NCBI GenBank assembly: GCA_022316685.1
Contig: JAKJHU010000046.1
Location: forward strand, 4,377,001 to 4,441,000
Reading direction: 5' to 3'
From: Progne subis subis
Lineage: Eukaryota > Chordata > Aves > Passeriformes > Hirundinidae
Length of the DNA: 64,000 nucleotides
Shown here: positions 48,701-61,200 of the stretch, piece by piece
How the letters are laid out: each line of letters starts with the position of its first letter
Position numbering within the stretch: the first letter of the stretch is position 1
Position numbers and translations under genes: made by a program
Notes under the pieces: generated by a model
Databases searched by the model: none
What the model saw: only the letters and a program-made list of their open reading frames with translations
What the model was told of the DNA's origin: nothing

Positions 48701-49518
48701 CTGCATGTTCTTGCAAAGAAATACTAAGAATATGCAGTAGGTCAAAGTGGCTCCTTATCTTTGTGCGGCGATAAGGGCTGCTGCTCCTCCTAGGAAACAG
48801 TGTCTTAGAAGCGGAAGGCTGCACTTCTTATCATTCAAGTATGTGCCATAAAGGGGTAAAAATAGGGACGCTGAGGATAAGAAAGCTGAGACTAAGGCAC
48901 CTGCTACCCACAGAAGGAAACTTAGGAATGAAATAAGTGAGAGTCTCTTCTGTTTTGAATACTGCAAATCTTCACTTACAGGAACAAATAATTTGCCTGT
49001 AAAAGCCTCTGAGATTACTGATATGAGAAAAGACTTCCTGGATTTAGATTTCTGACTTTATCATGCAGACAGTAAATGTTCCATTTACTGAGTTTTACTG
49101 AAGTTGAAAATGTCAGAGTTGTCTGAGAGAATTAGATTTCAAGAGCTGTTAAACATTTGAAGAACAACCTAAACTCCCATTGAAAATCCTCTAGTTTGTG
49201 ACCTAAATACAGTTGATTAAACAGAAAGTTTGAAATAAGGCATTGACATTGTATCACTGTCACCAGATAATGCATAGTTCAGTCAATCTCACAGTATTTT
49301 AATCCAGTATTCACTTTGCCATGATATATAATGCAGGCTATTTACAATGATTGCCATTCTTTAAATGCCAATTTTCCCTTAAAACAAGCAGCAACAACCA
49401 GCCCCATACCCTGCTCCAAACGTTGTTTGCAATGGTCTTCATTTGCATCACTGTTGTACAGATTTACACAGGACAGAAAAAGGGGATGTTCCTACTCTTA
49501 CAGATTCTGCCTTGTTTA

Positions 49519-50459
49519 CTACCTGCAGCCACATTCTGCCACTTTCATCCCTTCATAGTTGTATATCAAAGTGGGCACACCAGCATCATCCTTATAAAGA
49601 ATGGAGATTGAATCCAATTTGGTTGGAACACAACAGGCCTTGGAGGCTTTTTTGGGATTTTGGAGATGCACCAGAGTTTGGACAATAGCATGTTTAGTTG
49701 GGGTGACGTTATCTGTCAGAGGGAAGAAGCAACCTCCTTTACACTCAAAAGCCTCGTAATCTTTTGGTGCAATGATCCAGGAATCCCAGCCAATCTCTTC
49801 AAAGTTCACATGGAGGGAAGTTCTCCTGCAGTGGTTGGCTCCAACGCTTCTCTTGCTTCTGGAGGAGTGCAGGTGGGATCCAGTGATGGCTTTTACCTCT
49901 CCCTGTTGTTCCTCTTCAGATGAAGTGTTGTTCTTCCCTAGTTTCTTGAGCACAGTTTCTTGTTCATGAACAATCATCTCGCGGAGCTCCACTTTGGTCT
50001 CTTTTGTCCCATTGCTGCGGTCATTGGAGAACACTATTAACAGGGGCAGATTTTTAGTGTCAGGGGTAACACTGACATCCAGCTTTCCACAAGTAAAACC
50101 ACTCAGAGCTTTAGTCTCTATAACAACCTCCAGCTTATTTTTAGTCTCCAGTTTGTCTGCCCTGACCCATCTTTTCACAGCATTGGACACTTCAAACATC
50201 TTCCAACCACATTCCTGGATATTGTGGGAGACAAGGGAAGATTTGGTACTTTTTGGGTTTTCCCAGTGGCCATCATCTAGAACATCATAAATTACCATGT
50301 TGCCTTCCAGCCTAGAGAGAGACCCAACTTCCCTGTGACAGGAGATATAAATTCTCAGTTCAGCTCTTGTGATTTCCTCATATTGTGGAATAGAGATGTT
50401 GAAGAACAAAATGTGTTTCTGAAATGGGTTTTCTTCTGGTGAATCTAAGGAAACAACAT
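49519..50459 (-). CDS. GDF2: GDF2 exon 2: rest of prodomain and mature ligand
   Basis: A 941-nt terminal coding exon. It opens with the split Asp codon, then [20 protein letters not shown], continues through [20 protein letters not shown], the RSKR cleavage site and the whole cystine-knot domain to ECGCR, stop TAG at 49519-49521. Sequons include NIS (after FF) and NNTS. Confidence 0.97.
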
Positions 50460-52458
50460 CTGCAATAGGAAATTAAAACATGTGGTTACAGTGCTTCTGA
50501 CTGTCCAAGTAACAGGATTTTAAAAGACTCAGGATATATTTTGGGGATAAAATAAGAACATGGTAACACAACATTAAAAAAAAAATAAAAAAAAAATCCT
50601 GTCTTCTGGCCAAGTTTCAAGGGCAGAGAGTGAAAAGAGGAAATATAACTCCCTGATGTTGGTAGTATTTTACTGTGATTGCATAGCCAGATGAGTGTGT
50701 GGAAGGAAGCATGAAGAGGCTGCCTAGAGCAAACTATGGATGATGCTGGGCAGTATTAAGTACATAAATAAGGCACGTGCAGAGTTTTCAGATTTAGCAA
50801 TTTGCTAAAGATATTTTTACACAAAGAATTTGTAAAAAAACCCAAAGATTTCCTACCCTTATAATCATGCATGGGATGAACTGCTCTAATATACATATTT
50901 AAGTGTCTTTAAGTGGCTGTGCTGAGGCTTTTTTTGTTGTCTTCAGATAAGTTTGAAAGCAGCTTAGACTGCGAGTTTGGGGGAATGGAAAACTTTTTTA
51001 AATCCTGAATTGAAGCTCCAGTGGCTGTCTGAACTAGGATTTGGTGATAAACAGCCCAGATCCCAGACTGTTCCTGTGATTTTGTGTGGATTTGTTCACG
51101 TTTGTTTGTTGTCTCCAAATCTATGTGCAGTACCAGCAGCTCTGCCTTGGGAGGGGCAGATATTTGGCTGGCAGATGAGATTGGTAGTTTGAAAGTCACC
51201 CCTGATGTCTATTTAATGCTCAATGTAAACTAACTGCTTAATCATGACAGGGTTTTTAGGGCAATTTTAATTGGCTGTTGCTGCCATTTTTTCAGATCAT
51301 TTACCCTCTAAAGTAGTCAGAGGGGAGAGTGAGATATGGAAACTATAATCTGCATCCTATTGTTGACATTTCTTTCTATTTCAGGACTAGGGACACTAGT
51401 TTGGGAATTTGGAGTTCTCCGTAGTGTTGTTACCTGTGTATGTCTATGTTTCAAATGAACAGAAACTTCATTTCTCCCTGTTTCATTTTTATAACAAGGA
51501 TTGCACTTCTAATTTTTTTACTGCCTGATGGATCTTTTAAAAATCTATTTCATATTACATAGATGGGATCTTGAGTTTTTTCTGTTGAGATAAGCATGAC
51601 TAATGATTTCCATATAAATCTTTGTCTAACCCATAATTTTGGAGGAGCAGTGCTGTTCCTTGCTTGGATCCAGTGACAAATTTCTCAGTTGGTTGCTGTA
51701 GTTTTTAAATATGTACAGAGCCCACCAGAAAGAAAAGCTCTCTAGCATCACTCTCAACTATAGGTGATCAAAAGTTTGCATGCTAACACAAAAACTCAGT
51801 TCCAGATATCTAGGATTGAGAAACATACTTCATATAAACCTTGCTATTTGGCGCATCATCTTAGTTCAAGCATTTGAGAAGAGAATGTTGTACAGTGAAA
51901 ATATCAAAGAAGAAAACTAAAGGTAACTGCATTTTTTTAAGATTGAAAAAAAACATAGAGTAAGAATACAATCCAAAATTTTAATGTTTAATTTCTAAAG
52001 AATCTGTGGAAGTTAGGATCTCAGTTTTCTCTGAATTTCAAAAGAATCTGACTATTTACTATTCATGTAGTTCTTTAAAAATTGTAGTCCACATATTGAG
52101 GACTTTTCCTACCTTCAGTACTGAAGCTCCTTACAATGTTGGATGCAGGGATGGAGGACTTGTCTGCAGCATATCTGTTGTATAAATCAATCATGAACTG
52201 TGGTGGTTCTTCTTTGGTCTTCACTTGCGAGGGGACTTTTGACAAATTCAAACTCCTTAGTAAATCCATCTTCATATTCTCCAAGAAAGATTTAAAGTTG
52301 AAATGGGTCTCATCTTCTACTTCCCCAGGATCATGAAAGTGCGCATCAGACTTTCCTGTAGCTGATAGCCTGCCCCAGTCTTCCAAAGGCTTGCCTCTTG
52401 TCAAACAAGCAATTATGTTGAAAACAGACAGTGCAGCTAATACTCCAAAACAATGCAT
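49519..52458 (-). CDS. GDF2: GDF2 / BMP9 precursor; 2 exons, 428 aa
   Basis: The coding sequence is complement(join(49519-50459, 52113-52458)), 1,287 nt, with one phase-1 intron. BMP9 is a secreted TGF-beta family ligand that signals through ALK1/endoglin on endothelium; in mammals it is made mainly in liver. The start ATG is the only in-frame ATG before a hydrophobic signal peptide ([19 protein letters not shown]). The prodomain shows [18 protein letters not shown] and [20 protein letters not shown] furin site RSKR (316-319) precedes a 109-aa mature ligand, residues 320-428, with the seven-cysteine knot (C326...ECKGGCFFP...ACCVP...ECGCR end). Length is one residue short of human GDF2. It lies ~5.6 kb downstream of GDF10 in the same orientation, as in human. 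Confidence 0.97.
50460..52112 (-). other. GDF2: GDF2 intron, 1,653 bp
   Basis: Phase-1 intron from GTAGGA to TTCCTATTGCAG. It contains an A-rich run near 50575-50597 and nothing coding. Confidence 0.88.
52113..52458 (-). CDS. GDF2: GDF2 exon 1: signal peptide and N-terminal prodomain
   Basis: Encodes residues 1-115 plus the first base of codon 116, ending at ACTGAAG|GTAGGA. It includes SNIVRSFS, which directly precedes the conserved exon junction of the family. Confidence 0.95.
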
Positions 52459-55400
52459 TTTTTCTATATTTGTTTCCCGGTGGAGAGACAAGAGGACAAA
52501 GGTATTTTAGCTGATTGCCAGTCTTGTTTCAATACAGGCAGAGGAAAGAAGATGTAAAGGAAACAACTGGAATGCCCTTTGCAAATCACTTTCCTGTGCT
52601 CTTTTTGCAGTCTGCTTCAAACCCCAGCCTCTTGTCAGTTGTTAAGCAGATTGGTCGTACACTTGTCCTTATCAGAGTCATTGATGCCATGCTTCAGCTT
52701 CTGTTATCTAGCAAAGCTCTTAGTTAATGAAGATTCTGTAAACATCTGACAAACACATGTAGCTGGTGGGAAGGACATTGTATATTGTAAAGAATCCACA
52801 TTTCACTTTAGGGTCATCTTTGCTTAATTACGTTCTTCTATCATTTCCTTGCCAACACAGAGAGGAGCTTTCTTAGGGACGCAAAAGTTTACACTGTTTT
52901 CAGCAAAACTGGAAAATACACATCTAGAACAAAATCACTCTATTAGCTATTATCAAATAACATCTCTCAAAACTTTTATACAGTCCCTTCACATACAGTC
53001 AGAAAATGCCCATTAGTTTGATGGAGACCTGTGGTTCTGCACGACATGATCTCATGACATTACAAACAACCTTAAAACTTCTTTTCATTTATCAGCCAAG
53101 GGCTATTGTTTGTACACAGTGAAATATCTGTTTTGTGTCAAGTTTGCTTCATGTTGTTTGCAGGCATGTCCATTTTCAGTTTGATTCCTTTGGTGTCTGG
53201 GAATTTAGGCTTGTTTTTATAGTATCTTATGTAATATATTTCATAGATGCATGATGGTCAATCCAGTCCAAGGACAACCAGTCATTTTTACAGCAACCTC
53301 AAAATGAAGACAGAACTAGGTCTTCTAAGGCCACACAGAAAGTTAGAAGTCCTTTTGAAGATACAGATTATCTCTGAAGATATTGTGTGCATGAGAAGAA
53401 CAGGCCAAGGCAAATTAATTTCTCATGATGCAGAAGAAAAACCAGGTTTATTTATCTTAATGAATGTATTATAATTTAATCTAATGATACATAATTGCTT
53501 TTTCTGTACTATTGATGCATAATTTTTTCTACAAACCACTCAATTCATACTGTAGACATGACAAAAAATCTGAAAATTATTATGAGCTTTTACATTTACA
53601 AAAATCTCATTGCAAATATGTGGTCAAGGTTTTGTCTTTTTTGGCCATTCCTCTTGTTTTTTAGCAGTGGATACACAGCATTTAAAGTGATCAGAGACTT
53701 CTGTGGTTCTTGCTTATTGTCTGTTCAAGTGATAACTTGGATCCAAGATCCTGGTTAACTATGTTCCTATGACATAAAGTCGAAAAGGATTGCTTAGCAC
53801 TGATCCTAGTCTCCTGCACAGCAAGACTTTTATTTACTCAGGGCCTTTGTGTTTCCTCCCTACATGCAGGGTCCAATTACTTGTGTTTGGCTAAACATAA
53901 CTTTTAAAGTGCCAACAGACTTTATCTGAACATGTCAGAGAATCGAAAATTTCTTCAATTTTTGTAGCTAAAATATTATCAGCTACAGCTAAAAGCCCCT
54001 TCATGCCACATTAATTATTTCATTGTACCTGACTTTACCTTCTAGACAGGAATTCTTGTAACTTTCTGGCTAGTTCAAGGAGTCCCAAAGCACTGACAAT
54101 TTCTCCCTATCAAAGTGCTTGCACAGTGGAATCTAGTTACTTCTCGGTTTTCTTTCTGACAAACAGATTGTTCTTTGTAGTTTTCTCTCCCTGTTTTGGT
54201 TCTTTCTTTTTTTTTTGTGTCTCTTTCAGAATTTGAACGTCTTCTTGAAAAGGTGAACCCTAGGGCTATGCATAGTTTTCTCGTGGCAGTCCACCAGTGC
54301 GACGTGCAGAAATAAAATTTCCTATCTTTATGTGGTTCACTGCTGCAGTGTGTATCTTTCCAAAGCTTTCACTGGCTGCCATTATATAGCATCATGCTGG
54401 ATGCTCAAACTGCATCACAAATCCATGACAGCCACAAAACTTTTGTTATGACTTTCAAGGGTGCAGCCTTGTACTCAGTAGGAGCAGGCTCCATTCCTTG
54501 TGCCTAGTTCTGGTACCTGAAGTTCTTTATCTGTCTACTTTAAAATTAATTTTAATTACATAAAGTGCAGCTAGATCAAGTGATCTATATAAATACCTCT
54601 CTCCTCCTGAAAATGCTGTGGGGGTTGCTATATACAGACTCTAAGTTCATACATAAAGGTGTCAAATACTGTCCGGCCATGTCAGCTTCGCAGAAACTTT
54701 ACAATAAACAGTTTAACTCAGTGGAAATTCCTTTTGAAAGCTGTTCTTTGAGGTTTGGCAGTGAGACAGATTTTCATTAATGTGATACACAAACACGTTA
54801 ATATTGTCCGGTGGTTTATTTTAATCATGCAGCCTTGTGCAAGTGAATTGAATACTCCACAAAAACTTAGGTACATTGTAGCTGTTGCTGTTACCTTTGG
54901 CAATTAAACAGTGGACTGAGAGAATTAAATTTTATTTGTTTTAGGAAAAAGGAGGTTTAACACTTTGCTAGCTAATATCAGCTGTTTTCATGTTTTATCT
55001 GTCTTTACTCACACCATTTTCTTTTAGGATTAGTTAGTGGAATTATCTTGATCTGTGTTTATCACATGTAACTTTCTCTAGAAACTCAAGCATTGAGCAG
55101 AAATAAAAAGATCTGTTAGAACCAAGACAGTGAGGATATCAGTGTCCTCTGGCAGCAGCTGTCTGCATTTGAGCCATGCAAATTTTCTCTTTCCAGAGGA
55201 AGATTAGATGTCCAAATTCCAAAGATACAGAAAGGAGTCACTTAAACCACTAAAAGTAGTTGAAAGCCCTTTTTTTTGCCTTGAAGAATTGACCAGTACA
55301 GCTAAACTCCAAATGAAATAAACTTTACTAATAAGAGATATGTATGATTTATGTAGAAAGGGTATGGTTTGAAAGCAATCACACTTACAGGCATAATATA

Positions 55401-56700
55401 TATAGTTTTGCTAACAGAAATTTAAATGCAGTCTTAACCTCTTAGAGTTTTGTAGGGGTCCTTATGAGTGTAGTAAGAGCATTTTTCCTTATGTCCTATA
55501 GACCTTAGATCACAATGTGTTATCTCTTGCCACAATAGCTTGCATCAGCACATCTTGGAAAAAATGTTTTTATCCAAGGACTAATTCAAGTTATAGCAAA
55601 TATTCCTTAAGGAAAACAAAATGCTATAGATGAGAATTATAAGCACACTAAATTAATATGCCAGACTGTTCAGAGCTAGTGATAAATAGTAGCAAGACTA
55701 GAGCTACATAAAAAAGTAGATTTGCATAGAAGCAGAAGTAACATGTATTTAAGATACTTCGAAAAATATAACGCTTGTGGCTGTTCTGTGGGAATGATGA
55801 CTTTCTGACAACTTTGAGGTTTTTCTTTATACATTAGTATTACTCTGTCAATTGTAGTTGAGTTTCTCATTATTTATAAAAACACAAGATTGCAATTTTT
55901 TAAAGGGAGATCTCTAAAAGCAACACTATACAAAGGTTTTTCCCAATAGCTCTAGTGTAAATTACAGTAATAATTTACGAAGTACAAAATACTTTGGGAG
56001 AAGAACTGCAAACTTGATCAGTGATATTTTGTCAGGCATAGCTTGCAGTCACTACAGGGCACCATAGAACTATTTACTTCTTAGAGCTTTCTAGGAGGAA
56101 TTAAAAAGAGCTGCTGTGAGAGTAACCCTGCAAAGCCTCCCATGCATGCTGAATCTTGCTTTTATGTATGTTAGCAGGAAGTATCACTTTTACACACCTC
56201 TGTTGTCTGAGAATCTGCACCACCTGAGCATAGAAAAGTGGTGGCAGAAGATACCTAGAACCTTAGTAGGATAGGAGCCTTCCAGTTATTTGTTCATCAG
56301 AAGGAAGTGTGTGAAGTATCCCTCCCTTAAACAAAGCAACTCTCAATAGAGTAAGGTAGTGCCAAAGGTTAGACTGTTTCTTGAGGAGGAAGCACTCCAT
56401 ATCTTATAATCTGTGCTACCTTACGGTCTTCAGATATTTCTTCCACTCTTGGTCTCTTTATGATTATCATACAGCAGGTGGGTGAAAATGAATTATGTGA
56501 CAAGTGTGTCCTAGACAGACACCATGAGAGGAACACCAGCTCTTAAAAGACTGCTGCAGTTAAAAGGCTACCATAAATGTATCAACATGGGATTGTGTAG
56601 GAGTTAGAGGGATGCAGAGACTTTATTTCTATAAAGACTTCCAATGGAACCACTGCCAAATGTTTCCCATTTTGATTTCATTGTTTGAAAAGAAAGTTAA

Positions 56701-57180
56701 TGAAGGTTCTGGAAAGAGTTCAGAAGAGAGCTGTGAGAAATTGTTTCAAGGCTTAGAATAAGAAGTCAATCTATTTAAATCTTAGCCAAAATGTAACTTG
56801 ACCCTACTCTGTATACTAAAAATACACAGTGAAAGTATTTTGGATAATAGATAAAAGGGATCTAATGAAATAGGTTACAGTAAGATCTATTGAATTGAAG
56901 CTAAAGCTCTTCAAATTCAGTCTAGGATTAAGCCACGGCATATGAACAAAGAGCACTAACTTTTGGAACAACTACTTGTAGTCCAGTAGAGATATTCTAT
57001 CACATGAAATCTTTAAAGCCAAATTTATGCATGTTTTTCAAAGATATTCCCAAGCTTAAAACAGAAGTTCCATAATGCATGGTGCAGAAACTGCTGAGCA
57101 AGGTTCTTTGATCTGTGCTATGCAGGAGGTTGGTCTCAATGATCATAGTATTTCCTTCTGTCTTTAATCTATTGAAGCAC
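56701..57180 (+). mobile_element. Ancient CR1 LINE 3' fragment
   Basis: The order of diagnostic blocks fits the CR1 3' end. These are ggttctggaaagagttcag and agagctgtgagaa near the start, tcaatctatttaaatctta, ttgaagctaaagctcttcaa, ttggaacaact, and near the end tgtgctatgcaggaggttgg then caatgatcatagtatttcc. It is heavily diverged with indels and no open reading frame, so it is an old, dead copy in sense orientation on the plus strand. Edges are approximate. Confidence 0.78.
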
Positions 57181-57939
57181 ATTTTGACAAGCTTAACATG
57201 TACTTACAAGTTTCCATGTAATTAACAGAATGCAGGAGAGTGCACTTATAGAAAGACAATGAAATATTTTCAGATACTACTGTACCTTTAATTTATTAGC
57301 TTTTGTTAAAAGCATGTAACAATCTACAGGATAAGCATAATTTACAAAAATATAAATCTTGGTTATTTTTAGTATTTCAACATATTACTATATTGTATGT
57401 GTTACTCAGAAAATATGTTTAACAACCTGAAATTATCCAGCAAACCAAAAATGTGGGATATTACATGTTTTTTGTAGAACAAATTATATATTAAGGAAGG
57501 GTAACCAAAAATTACTATATTAACATATTGTTTATATGAGAACTTATGCAGTGAACTGTACTTCCATCCTGAAGAAAATATACATTTTAAGCCCTTTATT
57601 ACAGCATTTTTCAGTATAAATATGCATATTAAGAGTATGAGTGTTTTAGACAAAAAATTTTGATTTGTGTAAAAAAGTGATATTCTAAAATAAGCCTGCC
57701 TTTGCAAGTTCACTTCCCATCTTCTTGGTTAACTGAGGAGATAAAATAGTCAGAAAATAACATATAAAAACATATTCTAGTCCTTTGATTATGGAAAATT
57801 TTACACTTAAATTTCTCTCTAAACACCAGGTATCTTGGCTAGGAGGGTTAGGAAGGTATCTGTAGAAGTACTGAATTCCTGGAAGACGAATATGAAAGAC
57901 AAATTATGTCCTATCCTTCGAGGCGAGCACGTGCATTCT

Positions 57940-57945
57940 TTTATT
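57940..57945 (-). terminator. GDF10: Candidate GDF10 poly(A) signal
   Basis: Minus-strand AATAAA ~138 nt beyond the GDF10 stop codon. Another lies near 57594. The choice between them cannot be made from sequence alone. Confidence 0.35.
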
Positions 57946-58082
57946 TTCTCTGTGTGCTTTCTGTAGAGGAATTAGAGACTTGCATTGGTTCATCAACACA
58001 AGTGGATTCATTTCTCCTTTATAACTTCCCAGAGCAGTCAGGCAGGATTTGTGGGCCTTGTTAAAGGTGTGTTTGTATGAAC

Positions 58083-58274
58083 TTATCGGCAGGCACAAGT
58101 TTCAACTGACATGTTGGGATATACCTTCAAAACAACATTTTTGTTCTCATCTAAGAACAGAACACTGAGTGAGCTCATTTTGTCGGGAACACAGCAAGGT
58201 TCTGGGATGCCAGGAATGATTCCTACTGCTTTTACGATGCTCTGAATTGTAGCATGGTTTGATGGCCGGACAAT
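58083..58274 (-). CDS. GDF10: GDF10 exon 3: C-terminal half of the cystine-knot ligand
   Basis: A 192-nt terminal exon (63 codons plus TAA at 58083-58085) that has no start codon context of its own. It is recognised by [50 protein letters not shown] and the CACR terminus, which are characteristic of BMP3/GDF10. Confidence 0.96.
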   Translation of the reverse strand: MVRPSNHATIQSIVKAVGIIPGIPEPCCVPDKMSSLSVLFLDENKNVVLKVYPNMSVETCACR

Positions 58275-61200
58275 CTAGAACAGAGAAGGAAATAGTTATA
58301 GCTTTATTTATGAACAGCCACTTTCCTAGGTGGACTTGGTATAAGCAGTCGTTTTCCTAGGTAAACTTGGAAAATGACAAGAATTTTGCAGTTTTTTGCT
58401 TCACAATAAAGCAAATATGTCATTGTTTGAGTCACGGGGCCATGCAGCACAGCCAGTCCCTCACACTTCCAGCTTTCCTCAGCTGGATGTATCCAACAGA
58501 TATTTTGTGTTCCTTAGGCTACCTTCATAAATACCAGAGGAGGGCACTGGTGGCACAGCCAGCAGCCAGAGGCCTGAAGAAAAATGTCCCTGAATGTACG
58601 TACCTACTACATGCTGGAGGCAGGCATGCAGGAGAAGCCTAAGCTAGGGCATAGTTCTCAGTTGCTAGATGCTATATTTTGTTTTCTTAACTGCTTGTCG
58701 GACTTAGAAAATTTGCTACTGCAAATATTTCCAAGACAACTATCCCTGTGCTCTAATAGCATTTTTCCTCATGCATGCTAACCTGGAATCTGTTACTTTT
58801 TCCTGGAGTAATCACTCTCTTTTAAAAGAGCAGAGAACTCCAGAAGTAGTGTCCACAGGAGAGAATTAGTACAGAACAGTCAAACACCCCAACAGAGCCT
58901 TTCTGATCTTAACTGCATGACAAATAATTCATATCTGTCATCTTTGCTTCCCTCTGCCTTCATCACCAGGCGTTTTTTTTGTTGTTGTTGTTGTTTGTTT
59001 GTTTGTTTGTTTTGTTTTTGTTTTGTTTTGTTCCCTTCACATGGGCTAGCCTCAGACTGGGAGAAGGAAAAAGGTAAGTCTGGAGAAAAGTATGAAGTGA
59101 GGATTCACTGCAGTTTTACATCTATAACCTGTTTAGGGTACTGAGCCACAAAACCCATGGTTTTCCATTTCAACATGAAAATTTATGTAGTCCATGGATA
59201 GAACAAAGGAGCTGTTTTTAGGGTAATTCAGTTTTGAAACATTTGCATTAAGTGTAACACATCAGCAAATCAGATTCAAACCTTAACTGCTATTAAGGCT
59301 TTCAGATCTTCCTTAACTAAGCCATTATAAGGAGTAACTGTGAAATCCGTCCTTGACCATTCAAGACAGCATCCCTATAGCCAAGTCCCAACAAGTGACC
59401 AATCCTGCACAGTGCCTTTCTGTAATAAGCATATGTTAGCATAATTAGCAACAGCGTGCTCTCTCTTGCCTTCCTTCATCTTTAGATTTCAAAACTGTCC
59501 ACAGACAAGCAGCGGTGAAGTGGTCTCAGATGCTGTGTGAAGTAAAAACCAGTTTCTACCCATGTTGGTCATGTCAGAATATGTGGACAGCAAGAGAGAG
59601 ACAGGAGTTTTTGTGTGTTTAAGCAACTGCAAAGTATAGAAATTCAAAGAATTATAGCTTCTAGAATCAAGTTCTTAATTTAGCCTTTATGAAAAATGTT
59701 CTGAACTGTTCCTAGCACCTGTGTTCTTTCACGCTGTTATTTGAAACAGTCACAGATCACAATGTGCTACTGAAACGGCATTTATGCAGTGGATAGCCAT
59801 CACTGCCCTGACAGCCAGTTACTGACTTACAGGATTCTTGGCTATGAACCTGCAGGAGATCCTACAAGGATCTTCTCCCACTGTGCAGCCACTAATATCT
59901 GCAAGGAACAAAGATATGTGAACAAAATCTATCTAATACTGAGCAGCTGACTCCCAAGACAACACCACTGATTATGTTTCTAATGCTTAAAAGTGGATAT
60001 GCTATGCACAAAAGTGCTTGGAAAGGAAAATGCTTATGATAGACCGGTCCTCTGTATGGAATCTGGCTGCTTGAACCCTATATCCACAGCAGAGCCAGAC
60101 AGCACACCCATTCCATGTCCAGCCAGGCTCTGAATTTTTCCAGCCCTTCTGGAAACCTGGCATCAGTGTTCAGGGATCACAGGCTTGGCTTCACATTTGA
60201 CTTTGTCCCAATGTGCTAAAGTAGAAAGCATGAAATAATTAATTGAATGCCCAGTAATAGTGGCACTGAGGAAGTGCTAATGTTTTAAATGCTGGCTGCT
60301 AAGTTACATACAGCATACCAGGTTCTGTGACAAGCAGGACTGGAATTTATTCGGCAAATGCAGCACTGAAGCCATACAGATAACCTAGTCTTTCTCCTCA
60401 ACAGTTCAGCGAATAAGAAATTCAGCAGGAAGGTAAGTGAACTTACTATGAGAAGATTTGTACCTATGCTGTTGAGTGTCTATCTAAATCAAGACTTGCA
60501 GTTATTAAAGTGGATGTGCAGAATGATGTACTGACACTAATAAAAAAGTAAACCTACAGTGTGATGATACCCAACATCTCAGGTATGTAATTCTATCTCC
60601 ACAGTTCTAAAAGGTACTTTGGAAATAAGGTGTCTGTTGTCCATCATAGGCCAAGTCTTTATGAATAGCTTTAATCTGGCCTTTGATACTTTCCTGACTT
60701 AGAGCATGTGTGAAAGAAAAAATTTCTCCCTCAGTAATATTTAACAATTCTGATGCTCTGAACTGAACCTTCATTCAAGCTGGTGTCCTTTCTCCTTTTG
60801 AAACAGTCATTAAAAAATGTTACACCTTTGAATCTGCATCTTTTTTCCTCTCTTAAAAATACAAAGCTAACAAGTAGGAGACCTATTCCAAAGCAAACCC
60901 AATCAATGAATGTGTCTCAAACGTAGAATTCCCAAATATATGTATCTGTGATTTAGGTGGTGTATTTTTTTTTTTTTTTAAATTTAAGTTGTTATGTGTG
61001 AATGCCGCATTAGACTGTGAGTCTATAGCAAAGGATCTATATTATATCCCAGGCTGTCTTTTGTTTTGGATAAGTTAAATGAAAAAGGTTATGTTGCATG
61101 ATCAATTTGTATTACAACAACAAAGGGAAGTTGTATGTGCGTCTGTGCAAGATTTAATTTTTGCTAGAGCATGTACTGATTTATGTACGCCTGGTTCAGC

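Larger units (their letters stand above)
40450..49518. other. Intergenic region between RBP3 and GDF2
   Basis: About 9 kb with no protein-coding exon that I can support. It contains the (TTCCC)21 tract, a solo LTR, and a GC/CpG-rich block at ~45.4-45.75 kb, all listed separately. A minus-strand ATTAAA (49298-49303) ~216 nt past the GDF2 stop is a possible GDF2 poly(A) signal. Confidence 0.6.
52459..58082. other. Intergenic region between GDF10 and GDF2
   Basis: AT-rich sequence that should contain the GDF2 promoter/5' UTR on its left side and the GDF10 3' UTR on its right side. No coding exon seen. One old CR1 fragment (56701-57180) is listed separately. Confidence 0.6.

Noticed and set aside
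52459..52491. An 11-residue upstream extension of the GDF2 open frame
   Set aside because: It would start at TTG. The first in-frame ATG, immediately before the hydrophobic signal peptide, is at 52458.
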